From Lactarius indigo (taxonomy: Eukaryota > Basidiomycota > Agaricomycetes > Russulales > Russulaceae), in contig JAFKAC010000017.1 of NCBI GenBank assembly GCA_025766275.1, forward strand, positions 248,001 through 312,000: a stretch of DNA of 64,000 nt. Reading direction: 5' to 3'. Shown in pieces: positions 11,297-24,409 of this stretch (positions within the stretch are counted from its first letter, which is position 1; each line of letters opens with the position of its first letter). Both the position numbers and the translations under genes were made by a program. The notes under the pieces are model-generated. The model did not search any database. It saw only the letters and a program-made list of their open reading frames with translations, and was not told the DNA's origin.

Positions 11297-14200
11297 ACCT
11301 GTCAGTCTGGGTGAGGGCTTTACAATGTAATTCTATAATTGTGACAACACACTATCGATCCATGCGAATCCCAGTGACCGTCCATACGAATTACCAAACA
11401 ACTGAAACCAATGCGCTGGTTGATTCCGGAGCAACTGACAACTTCATCCGACCATGTTTGGCAGCCCGGGCTGGTGTTACGCTCCACCGGCGTTAGTCCG
11501 ACTTGGACTTAGAATAGGTGTAATTGACTTAGCGAAGATAAGTGAATGGGGACCACGTGTCAACCCAACACAAGCTGAACAGGGGCACAACCGGCACACG
11601 CTGCAGCGATAAGGTAAAGAAGAATATCCCTTGGTGGATATAAGTGGAGGCACGCTTAGCCCGAGGCTAAGGCAAGCAAAAGACGAGTCAAGTGGTGGAT
11701 TGAAGAAGACCAAGATGGGACTCTTGGTCTTCCGAGTCGACTACTTATACAGATACACGCGGGCTTTAAAGCGCCGCTGGAATAATACGTGACCAATAGT
11801 GTAACTAGCTCGAACCCTAGTACAGCTATCCTAGGAATGAGTCATACACGAGTCACAATCACATGTGAACTACTATGCTGACTGATGCGAAGTAAGAGTC
11901 CATGACTAATGCTGATACCGGACCGTAGTCACAACCGGTCATGAGTCGTATGTAGTGAGTCATCAAGTCCGTACTGTAACAGCTGGCGTCCCAGTGCAGC
12001 AACTAGATATGCCTCGCAAAATATGGAACATAGACAACACCGAGAACAAAGCTGGGTTAATCACTCATTATGTTAACCTGGAAGTGAAAACACGAGGACA
12101 GATAAAGAAGATGACCTTTCTGGTCACCGACCTCGGCAGCAAAGACATGGTGCTGGGCTACCCATGGCTGAGCGCCTTCGAACCTGCCATCAGCTGGGCT
12201 ACAGCAACCATGCACCCTGATATGCAACCGGTAGTACTGGCCACTACCGAAGAACTACTCCACCCCCTGATATCTGTTCAGGCACTAATCACAGCGGAAA
12301 AAGAAGCCGTCATACAAGAGCTAGAAGAAGAAACCTTCGCCAGAGCCACCACCTCGATGGAACTGGCCATACAAGCAAAACAACAGCAAAAAGCGGTCAT
12401 ACTCCCTCCTGAGTACGCAATGTTCAACAAGTTGTTCAATGAGCAGGCCTTGCATTGTTTTCCCCCAGCAAGACCATGGGACCACGCCATCGATTTCAAA
12501 CCGTCTGCGCCGGCTGCAATTGACTGCAAGATCTACCCTATGATGCAAAAAGAAGAAAGCGAGCTCAAGGAATTCTTGGAGGAAAAACTGAAGCAGGGGT
12601 ATCTACGCCCCTCCATTTCCCTGTACGCATCCTCCTTTTTCTTCATTAAAAAAAAGGATGGGAAGCTACGCCCGGTGCAGGACTACCAGGTGATCAACTC
12701 ACACACCATCCGCAATCAGTATCCACTACCGCTCATTCAAGACCTCATTCTCGACCTTAGCAATGCCCACATATACACAAAACTCGACATTCATTGGGGC
12801 TACAACAACATACAGATTCGTGACGGAGACCAGGAGAAGGTGGTGTTCAAAACCAAATTCGGCCTTTTTGAGCTGACAGTCATGTTCTTTGGCCTCACTA
12901 ATTTCCCCACTACATTCCAGGCCATGATGAACCACATCTACCGTGACACAATTGCCAAGCATGAACGTCTGGGCACCACAATACGTGTTTACATGGACGA
13001 TATTGGGATCGCCACTCACTTTGAGCATGACATGTCAGCCCACGTCGCTGCGGTATGGGACATTTTGTGTGTCGCACAGGAACACGACCTCTACTTCAAA
13101 CTCGAAAAATGCCTGTTCCATCAGCCGCGTATGGATTACCTGGGGGTAATCCTTGAAAAGGGGGTAACATGCATGGACCCTGTAAAAGTTCAAGGAATCA
13201 AAGACTGGCCGACGCTGATGAAGGTCAAAGATGTCAGATCTTTCCTGGGCTTCTGCAACTTTTACAGACTCTTCATACGCAGCTTCGCAACTCACACCAA
13301 ACCACTCACCAAATTAACATGGAAAGACGAAGAATGGCAATGGATGGAAGAGGAAGACAAGGCATTCAACACGTTAAAACGCCTTGTAACAGAGGAGCCG
13401 GTGTTAGCACACCCTATCCTCCAAGACCCATTTGAATTAGAGGTTGATGCCTCGGGCTACGCGGTGGGAGCTGTACTACTACAAAAGAAATCTGACGGAA
13501 AACGACATCCCATAGGCTACTATTCAGCAACGCTCTCCGAAGCAGAGCGAAACTACAACATCTACGACTTAGAATTGCTCGCGATAGTCAAGGCCCTACG
13601 AAACTGGAGACCGCTACTTGCGGGAGCCCCACACAAAATCAAAATTTACTCGGACCACCTAAATCTACAATATTGGAAGTCGCCACAGAAAATCAGTAGG
13701 CGGGTTGCTAGGGAAGTACTTGAACTCTCGGAGTACGACTTTGAGATTCACCACATCAAGGGGAAGAATAACAGAAGGGCCGACGCGCTGTCACGACGAC
13801 CTGACTACAATCAAGGAGTAGAAGACAACAGTGAGGTCGTTGTATTACCACCTGAAGTCTTCGTCAGAACCCTTAATACGGCAAGAATGCTCACCCTCAA
13901 CCCAAACCTACTGCAACCACAACACCAGCAAGACGAAGAAGTGATCAAAGCATGGGTAGACCCCCACAGGCTGAAGAAAATACAGGGGGAGTGGTACAAG
14001 GATGGCAGGTTCGTAATAACTGGACCAGCGCCGACACATCACGTACTAATCCACAACCACCATGACCTGCCAATACACGGACATCCCGGAATCGCGAGGA
14101 CGCAATGAATCCTAGAAAGACATTACTGGTGGCCACGACTGCAAAGGGATGTTTACGAGTATGTCCAAGGGTGTGCCAAATGTCAACAGAACAAAGTCAA

Positions 14201-16511
14201 CACGCGCCCCATACGAGCAGCGTTACACCCCATCACACCAATACCCGACGCAACCCCTTTCCAAACCATAGCAGTGGACTTCATCACCAAATTGCCGGTG
14301 TCAAAGGGGCACGACAGCATCCTCACCGTCACAGATCATGACTGCAGCAAGGCCTCAGTGTTCATACCGTGCCAAGAAGAGATAACGGCAGAAGAAACCG
14401 CAGTATTGTACGTCGGTCACGTCTTTAAACGATTCGGACTGCCACACAAAATCATCAGCAACCAGGACCCGCGATTCACATCTAAATTCACAAAAGAGGT
14501 ATGCTGAATCCTGGGGGTCCAACAAAACATATCTACGGCCTACCATCCGCGTACCAACGGACAGTTGGAAAGAACCAACCAATGGCTGGAACAGTACTTG
14601 CGCTTCTGGGTGAATGAGCGTCAAGATAACTGGACCACTTATCTGCCAATCGCTGAATTTGCACACAATAACTGGCCCCATGAGCACGCAAAACAATTGC
14701 CGTTCCAGCTTTTGATGGGGTACGACCCACAAGCTGATTGGACCGATAAGCCCTCTCCTATTCCCCAAGTAACCGCACGACTGATGCAGCTGAAAGAAGC
14801 CAGAGATAATGCCCAACGCCTCATAAAAAAGGCACAAGAAGCATGGGTACACAACAAGGATATGCCCAAGTTCCACATCAACGACCTCGTGTGGTTAGAA
14901 GGGAAGCACCTCCGAACCAATCAACCTACGGCAAAACTAGTGGCGCGACGCCACGGACCTTTCAGGGTGATCCAGGTGATGTCACCCTATAATTATCGAT
15001 TGGAACTTCCCACACAGTGGAGCATACACCCAGTGTTCCACATTGATCTTCTCACCCCATACAAACAAACTCCCCTACATGGGGAAAATTTCACGCGACC
15101 ACTGCCCGAGCTGATCGATGGGGAAGAAGAATACGAAGTCAAGGCCATTCTAGATTCCCGGCACTTCAGCAGGGGGAGATGTCTTCAATATCTTGTGAAA
15201 TGGAAGGGATACCCGGACTCGGAGAATCAGTGGGTCAACAAGGACGACGTCTTTGCGCCAGAGGCACTTTGCCTATACCAAGAAGCACAGGAGCGCTCAA
15301 AAACAGTTAAAACGAACAGCGTAGAAACTGAAGGAAGTCGTCCCCTCTTCCTTCGTTCTATCACCACTCATATGCCTACTTCCCCACTGCGACATGTCAC
15401 CCAAGCGCAACTCCTCGACTCCCTCACAGAGGACGCCTGTGCCCTCTTGGCTGAGGACGATGACACTGAAGTACCCAACACTCAGCTCACGCCATGGACA
15501 CCTCTTACATCAACAGAGGGGCCCATCACCACACAAGAATGGGTCAATGTCATCACCAGATTCCCCAACCCAACAACTACCCCCGACGACGAACGAGCAG
15601 TCATCCACATCTTCCAAAACGACAGTGGCGAGTGCGAGCCGATCGCCGCTATCCCCCCAAGCGACGACCTCATCGGCATTCGCGGAGTTTTCCCGAGCAA
15701 CGACCAGCGTTCAAGCGCTGATGGAGTACGAGTTGGAGGGGTGGAGGAGAGTAGCAGTGGAGTGGCAGAAGGAGCAGCTCGACTCAGCAGCGGCCCGACT
15801 GAGGGAGATGCGCGAGCAACGGCAGCAGCTGAGGCTGGCCATGATGACGAAGATTATTACCCGGCGAGACACTCCTTCCTTCGAACGAAACGCGACGCTG
15901 ATAATCCCAGGGTCATGCCCTGGCTCGTCTACTCCAATGGCTCCCCCATGTATCAAGGACGTGTGCGCGTGCCTGGTGCCACCGATCACTGTCCGTTCAC
16001 CGCAGCCGAGGACCCCACGCACGTCATTGCGCCTGAAGGGTTCCGGGCGAACCGACGACCCCATTACATTCAATACCCCATCACCGGGCCCGACGGAGTA
16101 GAGAGGGATGCATTGCACGTCCAGATCATCGGAGGGGCAGACCCCCTCATACTAGGGGTCATACCGGGCTCGCCGCATGTGTACGGTAAGCCCTTTTACG
16201 CTGAGCCTCATGTATCGGCCGCGCTCCGCCCCACGTACCCCCACAAAGACCTTGTCGTCTTCGAGGCAGACCGAATCACCGACCACGCACTCAACCGCAT
16301 TAACGACGAGTCACTCACGGCTGAGGTTACGCGATTCCACGCAGCCAGCTACGAGCTCGACCACCTTTGCGCCCGAGTCAGCCAACTCCACGCCATGATC
16401 GAATGCGTGCAGGACGACAGGTGAGATTCTATCTACCGACTGGAGCAGGCAACGGCCCTAGAGCACATTGCCAACGAACAACGTGACTGGCCGGCGAGGG
16501 ACTTTCAGTGA
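11284..16511 (+). pseudogene. pol: pol of element B, decayed and interrupted
   Basis: This is the polyprotein of protease, RT, RNase H, integrase and chromodomain. The protease motif DSGATDNF lies near 11427, before the solo LTR at 11475-11981. After it the frame resumes exactly, with RT (YMDD near 12993), RNase H, integrase, GPY/F module, chromodomain (YEVKAILD to YLVKWKGYP), the post-chromodomain extension and a coiled-coil tail. TGA codons at 14106-14108, 14505-14507 and 16422-16424 stand where C has Arg. The true end is TGA 16509-16511, aligned with the end of C. Confidence 0.9.
11475..11981 (-). repeat. Solo LTR of family 1 in pol of B
   Basis: It is 507 bp, the reverse complement of the element F LTR type (same length), with duplication GCTGG at 11470-11474 and 11982-11986. 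Removing it restores the pol codons (Ala-Arg-Ala-Gly). It shows that family 1 was still moving after B inserted. Confidence 0.93.
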
Positions 16512-16527
16512 GTCGGGGTCTCACGCT

Positions 16528-16540
16528 GAAGAGAGGGTGA
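16528..16540 (+). other. Polypurine tract of element B
   Basis: GAAGAGAGGGTGA directly precedes the 3' LTR. Confidence 0.65.
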
Positions 16541-17057
16541 TGTCACGTTTCGACTGAGAACCCTTACTGTACCGGTTGCAACTACGGCGGTAAGGTAGAT
16601 TAGTTGTGGACTTACCTACAGTGATACGGTAGTGCGATAGGAGATTGGGTACGATAGCTGACTGATGACCAACGCCACTAGTACAGGTACTAGTAGTATT
16701 AGGGTTAGAGAGGTTTCTGCGATATGTTGGACGCTTACTTACTGTGACTCATAGCAGCGCTTCTAAGCCTGCTTGACTTGTATTTAAACTGTCTTGCGAA
16801 GACCAAGATACGCCATCTTGGTCTTCTTGAATCGTCACTTGTTTTCTCTTACGCTTCTCAAACCTCCTTCATTCCTTCTCAGATGTCTTGTGTCCAACTC
16901 TGTTTGTGACAAGTATAAGTCAACAAGGCTTGCCAGTGTACCTTTGCGTATTCACTAAGGCAAGAACACAGACCTTCGTGTTGTCGTGTCGAGATTATCG
17001 CTAAGTTGTTATCGCCACCTCACGCTCAAGTCGAGCTAACATCGTGACGACGTTACA
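16541..17057 (+). repeat. 3' LTR of element B
   Basis: It is 517 bp, matches 8698-9214 and is followed by the duplication CCACC. Confidence 0.95.
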
Positions 17058-17062
17058 CCACC

Positions 17063-19338
17063 TCCCCAACTTATCCAACTTCATGTGCTTGCCTTTGCGT
17101 GGTCTCGTAACTCAACGATCAACCTAATTTTGTGCATCTTCCTGATTCCCCTCTCCTTCCCTCGAATCCCTACACGTCCGACTCTCACTTTCACCTCTCA
17201 GTTTAGGCTGTTTTGAGCTCGTTCGCTCCCGGCTGCTGCTCCTGAACTCTTTAACCCCTCTTGCATCCACTCTCTTCCACACCTACTCATGCACGCGCTT
17301 TGAGCACATTTAATGCCGAGACATGGTTTGGATTAAGCCTAACCCTGATGATCATTTGAGATGTGAATTGTGCTCCTAGTCAGATCGGCAGGTCTTTCTA
17401 AAATTGGCATTCGGTGCTTTCTGAGCCGAGATTCTCCCTATCACTCATGATTTTCGAGCCTTGGAGAAACTTCGAGGATAAGTGTACTAATGGATTGTCG
17501 TTGCTGCTTCTCAATGTCTTGTTTGTCGTTTGCTATCATGCGATCAAGTTGTACCTTTGTTACACTTGCACTATCGTGTTGCTGCCATGCTCCCTCTATT
17601 TGTCCGGCGCTGTGTTGAATATGTTGGAGTGGCATCCTGAAGAAATCCGTGACCAGGTCTTGCTCATGTCAGACTTGCACTGGAGTAAGGGAGCTACCAG
17701 ATTCAAGCGACGATCCTTCAGGTATAATTTGAGACGAGAGGAATGACTTTGAAATCCCGGAGAGCAATCCAGATTCTAGGCCGTGGCCGTCTGCACACGC
17801 CAGTCAACACACTCCTTCATAGAGGCTGGTATGAGCCTATTCTGAGTTCCAGAACGCCTATAGTTTTTTTTTTTTTTTGAATCCATTTACGTGCGCCTTG
17901 GGGCCTAATACCCTATGTAGCACGAATCTGTGTGTCTAGGACAAATGTGAAGTGACTGTCCATAGGTAATACTGCGTAAACGTCTATAGTTAATGTGGTA
18001 GGTGAATAATGTTGTGCCCCCCAATGCTGACTTCTCCATCTAGGATTCTTGGTGGAAGCAGGTGAAGTCCGCGCCAAATTTGACAGGACCGGGAGATTCG
18101 CGCTTGAGGCCGGTGAAGAAGCCTTTGTATGGGAGGCGCGGCTCCACACTACACACGACCGGCGCTAGAAGTCTGAAGTTGGCACTATCTGTTGGCGGTA
18201 AATACGCGAGCGCCACAGTCAACACACGGTTGCACACCCACCTCTCCTACCTCACCGCATGTACCATAGAAAGACTCCCGATGGGCAGCTCCACATCGCC
18301 TCTGCATTTGGCAACATGACGACGAGGACTTACCCTCCTGCTCGAAGAGGATTCTTCACAAGGCCAGTGGAGCCACTATATCGCCTCATTACTGGCCACA
18401 CGTCTTCAGTGACGATGTAGTCGTCTAAGAGACATAATCACAGCCCAGCAGTGGCAATCTGAGGCGTAAAGATTATCTGAAAGATGGTGCACTGGGAGGA
18501 AGGCGGAGTCCAAGGCAGAGTCAATAAGACAGGTTAAATGTAGCATTGCAACTTACTCTACACCAAATTGTCCCAAGGCCTTGTTATCGTCATACAACAA
18601 ACTTCGAAGAGATAGGCCCATGTTAACTCCCTGGTAGTGGTGCACTGCGTATGCTTCTTACTGTAATCCTCCATTTCGGGAGTGTGATTCCATGTGGAGT
18701 GTGCAACTCTGACGCTGAACACTCATGACGCGCAATCTATCACTGCGTCGACTTCTGATGGAAATGTTGCATACTTAATTTATGTGGCATTTCTTTTCCT
18801 TTACTTGTCGACCCTGCTTTTCAACTCCCACATGGCACACCTTCAAGTTATTCCGGCATCTCACAGACTCTCAGCGCTCAGCGCTCATCAATCATCCCCA
18901 TCACTGGGGAATGACGAATGTGCCTTACAGGAGTTTGTCATGCCGGGAATGCTATTCATTGGTAGTACCACGACACCCACCAGCATCGCCACCTATATCC
19001 GACCTGGACCACAGAGCACATAGAGCTTCAACATCAGGAAGACCACGTTCGAGTCCCAATGCCTTTTGGATTATCTGTACTCAATAGCCCGGCCAGAAAG
19101 CCGGTCAATAGTCAGTCCTCGTGTTATTACGCATGGTTTCTCTGTCACAAGTGTATCACTGCCGCCCGCGGGTTGATCTTGTGTCATGCATTATATGTCA
19201 ACTGAATCCGCACCCCATCTGTAGCGAGGGCGCAGGAGATATATATGGGGACCCACAAGCCATGACGCGTGCCAGTGACGCCAACTGACAACCATCACCC
19301 ATACTTTCTGCTATATCACGGCCCATTCCTGCGTAGTC
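17063..19338. other. Unannotated host-like DNA
   Basis: The first 150 bp are CT-rich and continue the left flank. A run of T lies near 17866-17879. Open frames here (for example 17414-17746 on + and 18040-18237 on -) show no recognisable domain and no convincing splice structure. A tRNA B-box-like string lies near 19045, without a foldable tRNA around it. No gene is called. Confidence 0.5.
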
Positions 19339-20504
19339 ATGTCTCACGACAAATGGAAAACTGCCGGCGTATTCGCCTACAAAGACATGGGCGTACCGAC
19401 TAGCACAACCAGCGAGGGACGATACCTCACACTTGTCATGATGCATGGTCTAGCATTCCCAGCAGGTATGGGCTCTAACACTTGCTCGGATCAAGTTCTT
19501 AACCCCTGCCCTCTTTGCTCTGGCAGGTGTATTCAGTCGCCTTGCTCAGAAAGCAGGGAAGCTCGGTGCTCGCGTTGTACTGATCAACCGGCATGGCTAC
19601 CCTCTCTCAAAACCTTTCAGCGACGAAGAGCGTGCTCTCCTAGTTTCATCCGCAGATGACACAGTGGGAGATCAATTGATAATAGACAATTTCGTGAAGG
19701 GTCTGGCCCGCGAGCTGTACGACTTCCTCCTCCACCTTGTTGCTGCGGGTGATATCCCTCCGAAGAGCATCATCCTCGCTGGCTGGTTGCTCGGTGCGCT
19801 CTGGATGACGGCATTTCTGGCTCATGCTCCTTCCTTCCTGGCGACTAACATTGCGCTGCACCAATATTTCCGCCGGGTCATCGCGTACGGTGTGCTACTC
19901 TCGCTTGTCCTTCTATCGCTTCTTCGTGCTTATCACCTCAGACCCGGCGCCGCATCTGCTGGGATACCACCCCCCCGCAATGTATGATCCGTTGAGTGAC
20001 CCGTCTGTTGCTTCTGGAGAACAAGCAAAAGTGTTTCTCATGTGGGCAACTGGGTATTTTCCCCATGGCGACACGCTCAAGACGCTGGCACGCAATGCCC
20101 TATCTGAGCCATGCTCGTCTATCGAGAACATGTCACCAGAAGACCTCCTGCAAAACGTCTATGAAGAAAGTGCAAAACCTGACAACATGGACCTCCTCAT
20201 GACATATAACGGCTTTAAACAAGGAACCTTTGACTGTCTTCACGATGCTGCACTTTTCCCATCCAATGCCATGGCGAGTGATAGGGAGTGGGGTGATATT
20301 GAGTTCAGATTTGTCTGGTGCGACCGTACAATTGGGTTGATCGTTTGGGGTGCTTGGGTGTTCAAGGCCGAGATGGCCAAATCTGCTAAGCAAGGGAAGG
20401 ACTCGGTGAAGAAGAGGATGAGGACGAGTTCGGTGGTGCGCATGCACGGAGCAAACCACTTTGTAAGCGTCTCTTTGGATTTGCGATCACAGATACACTC
20501 CTGA
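19339..20504 (+). CDS. Alpha/beta-hydrolase-like protein, nucleophile Ser lost
   Basis: Three exons are supported: 19339-19465, 19527-19889 and 19942-20504, with GT-AG introns of 61 and 52 bp. The joined frame has hydrolase-fold hallmarks: a first strand ending in MHGLAFPAG (oxyanion-hole region), VVLINRHGYP, the nucleophile-elbow position AGWLLG, and a late GANHF that would supply the catalytic His. The elbow should read G-x-S-x-G, but here the Ser position is Leu (TTG), one C-to-T change from TCG at a CpG site. It is probably catalytically dead or a young pseudogene. A fourth exon is possible, since GTAAGC follows the NHF codons at 20463 and an AG at 20520-20521 leads to a short tail. The substrate is unknown. 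Confidence 0.65.
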
Positions 20505-20554
20505 CCGCGGTTCTGGTATAGCACATAATGATTGATGGTGACTTCCATCATTCA

Positions 20555-20670
20555 TGGGCCAACCGACGGTGAGAGTCTTAGATATGTCATGGGCTAGCCG
20601 ACGTCGGCCGACGCCCAAGATTCCTTCCAAGATTCATGGGCCAGCCGACATCGGTTCGGACGGACGAGAT
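20555..20670. repeat. Short direct repeat CATGGGCYRRCCGAC
   Basis: Three imperfect copies of CATGGGCCAACCGAC or a variant occur near 20553, 20588 and 20636. They lie between the hydrolase gene and the 38-bp array. Confidence 0.5.
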
Positions 20671-20811
20671 TTACAAACAGCTCCGTAGTAATCATGCAAT
20701 GGTGACTTTTTATGGCTTCCGCATCTGAGAGATATGATTGGACACTGTACCAAATAGAATGTGTGCTTGACATCTGAGAGGTAAACACAGAGATGTTATC
20801 AAACATGGTCT

Positions 20812-21214
20812 GAGGTAGAATCTCGGACACATTCCATTGATCACTGTCCGAGGTACGATCTCGGATGTATTCCATTGATCACTGTCCGAGGTACGATCTC
20901 GGACGTAATCCATTGATCACCGTCCGAGGTAGAATCTCGGACGTGTTCCATTTATCACTGTCCGAGGTACGATCTCGGACGTGTTCCATTGATCAATGTC
21001 TGAAGTAGAATCTCGGACGTGTTCCATTGATCACTGTCCGAAGTAGAATCTCGGATGTGTTCCATTTAGTACTGTCCGAGGTAGAATCTCGGACATGTTT
21101 CATTGATCACTGTCCGAAGTAGAATCTCAGACGTATTCTATTAATTACTGTCCGAGGTAGAATCACGGACGTGTTCCATTGATCACCATCCAAGACTTAA
21201 TCTCGGATGTGTGA
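20812..21214. repeat. 38-bp tandem repeat, about 10.5 copies
   Basis: The period is 38 bp, with a core of GTCCGAG, 7 nt, CTCGGAC. Each junction of units can form a 7-bp stem, and the copies differ mainly at CpG-type positions. No coding frame is maintained. Confidence 0.9.
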
Positions 21215-21675
21215 GTAGTGTGCTCCAACCATATCTATCAGCAGGACAACTTGGAAGAGTGATATGAATCACAGTCTGACAGAAAATTAGAAATGATATT
21301 ATGTAGCCAGTCCACAGTTCAGATATAGATAGCCAATATATGTAGCTATAGAGTGTACAGTTTAATTCTGTCTCTCAAGGTAGCCCGGACCAATCCTCTG
21401 TGAACCCCTGCCAGTGTCCATATTCCTTCACAACTGTCAGAATGCTGTGTGAGATGTAGAAAGATAGTCTTACTTGGCTTTATCTGACTTCTTGATCTGC
21501 CGCTTGCCCAGACTGTGAGAATGAGGTGGTTGGTCCTCTGACATATGTCCAGATGTAGAGGCTAAAGTGCTCCCATGGTGAACTTGGAGGAGTGCCATCC
21601 TCTGGCCTGGTGTATCTTGATGGGTTGATAGTCCTCTGGCTAGATTACTTCCAGTGTGAATAGAATGGCTAACTA

Positions 21676-23520
21676 TCAAAAGCATTTGTGACAGTACTTA
21701 CCTGGGTCTTGTGTCAATTCAGTGGGTGCCGTCTCAGAGGGTGGAGCATTACTGCCATGTGCACCATGGAGGTATGCTATATAAGCAGATGAGTGGAAGT
21801 CTGCACATGGAAGCAATGGCCAAACCCACAGGAGTGTTGTGGGACAGATGGAGGCTCTGGACATTCAGTAGACTCTACTCCTACTCTGGCTGGATGTTCA
21901 GTATTGGATTTGGAAGGACCCTTCTGCACTGCATGCAGAGAAGGCAGTATTTGTAGTGGTGATGACTCCGGACTAGGATGATCAGAGATCTTGTTCAAGT
22001 CTCTAGCAAAGTCCTCTTCTTCTTCATCTGGATTAGAGGTGGAAGGAGTCTGGCACCGTCTCCGAGTTGGTAGATGTTCGGAGGTCTTCTCCGCTTCAGC
22101 AAGCAGCTCACATGATGGGTTCCAGATGAGGGGAGTCAGTCCATCTTCCTTCCGCTGCCTCCAGTAGATCAAAAGGTCATGGACATCATCCAATCGTATT
22201 TTTGATGGGTCTGCCCTTTGAAATCCAGGTGGATAACACTCTTCCTCTATCCAGGCAGTAGGAGCTGTGGATAGCTTTGCCCAAGGGATGGTCAGATTAC
22301 GCTTGCCAGAGATGAACCCTAATGCACATATCCACATAGGTGACTGAATACAATGTATATTGTGGAGACCACTCACTAATATGGGCAGTACAATAGTCCC
22401 TAAGCGCTGTTTGAACCACCTTGGCTTGATGTCCACCACCCTTGACAATGGATGGAATTTCTGGTTCCCCTGTCACATCAGTGGTGATTTGGACAGGGGC
22501 CTTGAGTGTCCTTGCATGGTTCTTCTCAGCACCCTGATCATCGTCTGTATCACTTATGAGATAATCATATATGTTGATGAATGCATTCCAAACCTGGCCC
22601 AAAGCACTGCCTGCCATATTTCTTCCATTTATCCCAGAGCACAGAGGTCCTCCAGTTAGGACAGAAGTCTCCGAAATCAAGTCCTTCATCTACACCAGCA
22701 TTCCACTCATCCCTGTGAATAGAACAGTTAGTGTCCGGCCAGCAATGTAACATAAACAACATACATTGAAACCTGCGGAGTTCCATCCTCCTTCTGGTAT
22801 GCAAGGAGAACTATAGACCGAGCTCCACATGTTCTGTAAAGTTGGGTTTGAAAGTCTCTCACTATCCAGCCACGGATAGCAGCCGAAGCCATTCTGGAAG
22901 GTGAGTCAGTGTGATGCATGGAGTGGTGAGACTTCACTTACTTGGCCTGAATGCCCTTCGGAGGGCCATTGTCCGACCATTCTTTAGCAGTCTCCACAAA
23001 GCGCTCCTGCTCCTCAATTGGTAACTTCTTCCATAACTCAGTGGTTGCCTCCTGGAGTGCACCTAAGAATTCCTGTGTTCCAGGCACAGCTCCGGACATT
23101 TCCTCCGCAAGCACAGTGATGTGTGCCTTATCCTCATGGTAGAAGACATTCCTTGCAGACCACCTCCGAGTGAACTTGATAACCTGACGATGAGGAGGGG
23201 AGTAGTGGTTGTAGAACCACTTTCTGATTTTCTGTAAAGCATATCTATCAGTAGACTTATAAGCATGCATGGAATATCAATACCTGTCTAGCATCTTTCT
23301 TATCAAACACAGAGTTGGCAGGCTGCCTCCGATACAGTTCCCCCATAGCCTTCTCCAGAATATTCTTTCTCATCTGTGTATCAGCCTGCTCAAAGTCATC
23401 CATATAGCCTCTAAGAATGGTTGCATCCTGTGGTGTGATTACAAACCCCTCCTTAGTGGGAGGCATTGGTCTGGAGTCTTGGCCAGAGTGAGTAGCAGAT
23501 GAATCAGAGTGTTCAGACAT
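21676..23520 (-). CDS. Multi-exon protein of unknown function
   Basis: A spliced minus-strand gene starts at ATG 23520. Exons read in phase are 23284-23520, 22942-23231, 22765-22893, then from 22712 through about 22635, a fifth near 22580-22380, and a long one from about 22320 to 21850. A final short exon may end at 21676. Introns are about 48-60 bp with GT-AG ends. The protein has an N-terminal Ser-rich stretch, a helical Trp/Phe-rich region with an HMG-box-like pattern (LWKKLPIEEQERF), a central domain with IPWAKL and WIEEE, then an acidic Ser/Pro-rich tail. A further downstream exon with a basic end (GKRQIKKSDKAK, stop 21470) is possible. It resembles repeated fungal hypothetical proteins. 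Function is not assigned. Confidence 0.6.
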
Positions 23521-23789
23521 GGGTGTAGACAAAGTTGTTGAAGGGTATGGAAGTCGAATGTATTTGGGAAATCAAACTGATCATGGTTGAGCATATATAT
23601 AGTGCTCTCATAAGTCCCCAAGAGGATGACCCAGAGATATCACCTTAATACAGGGTAGGTGGATTGAACGATCAGAAAATGAGGACTCTGAAATCCATGT
23701 GTTGACATGACACACGTAACATGATAGGTTTCAACACAAAGTGTATTGGAGTGATATACTTAGAAAGACCAGTGACATACTCACAGTGT

Positions 23790-24290
23790 ATTGTTTCATG
23801 GCTCTGAAACATAATACAATTTAGTTTGGAGAGGTGCGGTCTGTTTTCACGACTTCGGACGGAACACACACTGGACCAATATGTCCGAAGTATGTCCGAA
23901 GATCCATTCAATTGTCAATCTGAGAAGGGTCTCCAGACATGTTATACTTACTTTAACAGGCTAGTGTCATGGCTTTGAAACACAATACAATTTATTTTGG
24001 AGAGATGCGGTCTGTTTTCACGACTTCAGACGGAATGCACACCGGACCAACACGTCCGAACGATGTCCGAAGATACATTCCATTGTCAATCTGAGAACGG
24101 TCTCTAGACACCTATATTCTTCATAGTAGATTGCGTTGTGGTTATGAAACAAAACACACTTCATTTCAGAGAGGTGCAGTCTGCCTTCATGACTCCAGCT
24201 GAAACGCCCTTCCGACACATGACTCCGAGTCATGTCCGAATATGCGTGCTGTGGCCAATCGGTGAATGATCTCTAGATGCTCTATATGGC
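23790..24290. repeat. Three tandem copies of a ~170-bp unit
   Basis: Matching blocks begin with GGCTCTGAAAC at 23800, GGCTTTGAAAC at 23971 and GGTTATGAAAC at 24140, so the period is 169-171 bp. Each unit has a conserved GAGRTGCRGTCTG block and GTCCGAA motifs. The third copy is the most diverged. No gene is seen in 23521-24409. Confidence 0.8.
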
Positions 24291-24409
24291 ATGTAAATAT
24301 CATCTGATTGAATATGGTCACATCGTATGCTGCAATCACCCCAACAGAAGTGACCAAAACCTGAGGAGGAACAGTAGATTCACAAGGTAGACTACAGCTA
24401 TGAACTTTA

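Larger units (their letters stand above)
8698..17057 (+). mobile_element. Ty3/gypsy chromovirus B (family 2), decayed
   Basis: This element has 517-bp LTRs (8698-9214 and 16541-17057) and the duplication CCACC at 8693-8697 and 17058-17062. It lies in the same orientation as A, and only CAACT separates the duplications of the two, so they entered nearly the same target. It shares its coding plan with C and E. A reversed family-1 solo LTR (11475-11981) breaks pol just after the protease motif. In-frame stops are all TGA. About 13 LTR differences, nearly all at CpG sites, suggest an older copy than C, D or E. Confidence 0.95.

Noticed and set aside
18040..18237. Minus-strand open frame with a plausible protein-like composition
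   Set aside because: No domain, and no adjoining exons could be found in phase.
18960..19070. tRNA-like B-box (GTTCGAGTCCC) near 19045
   Set aside because: No matching acceptor stem, D arm or A box at the right distance. At most an old SINE-like remnant.
20812..21214. CRISPR array
   Set aside because: The repeats are direct neighbours with no unique spacers, and the introns show a eukaryote. It is a tandem repeat.
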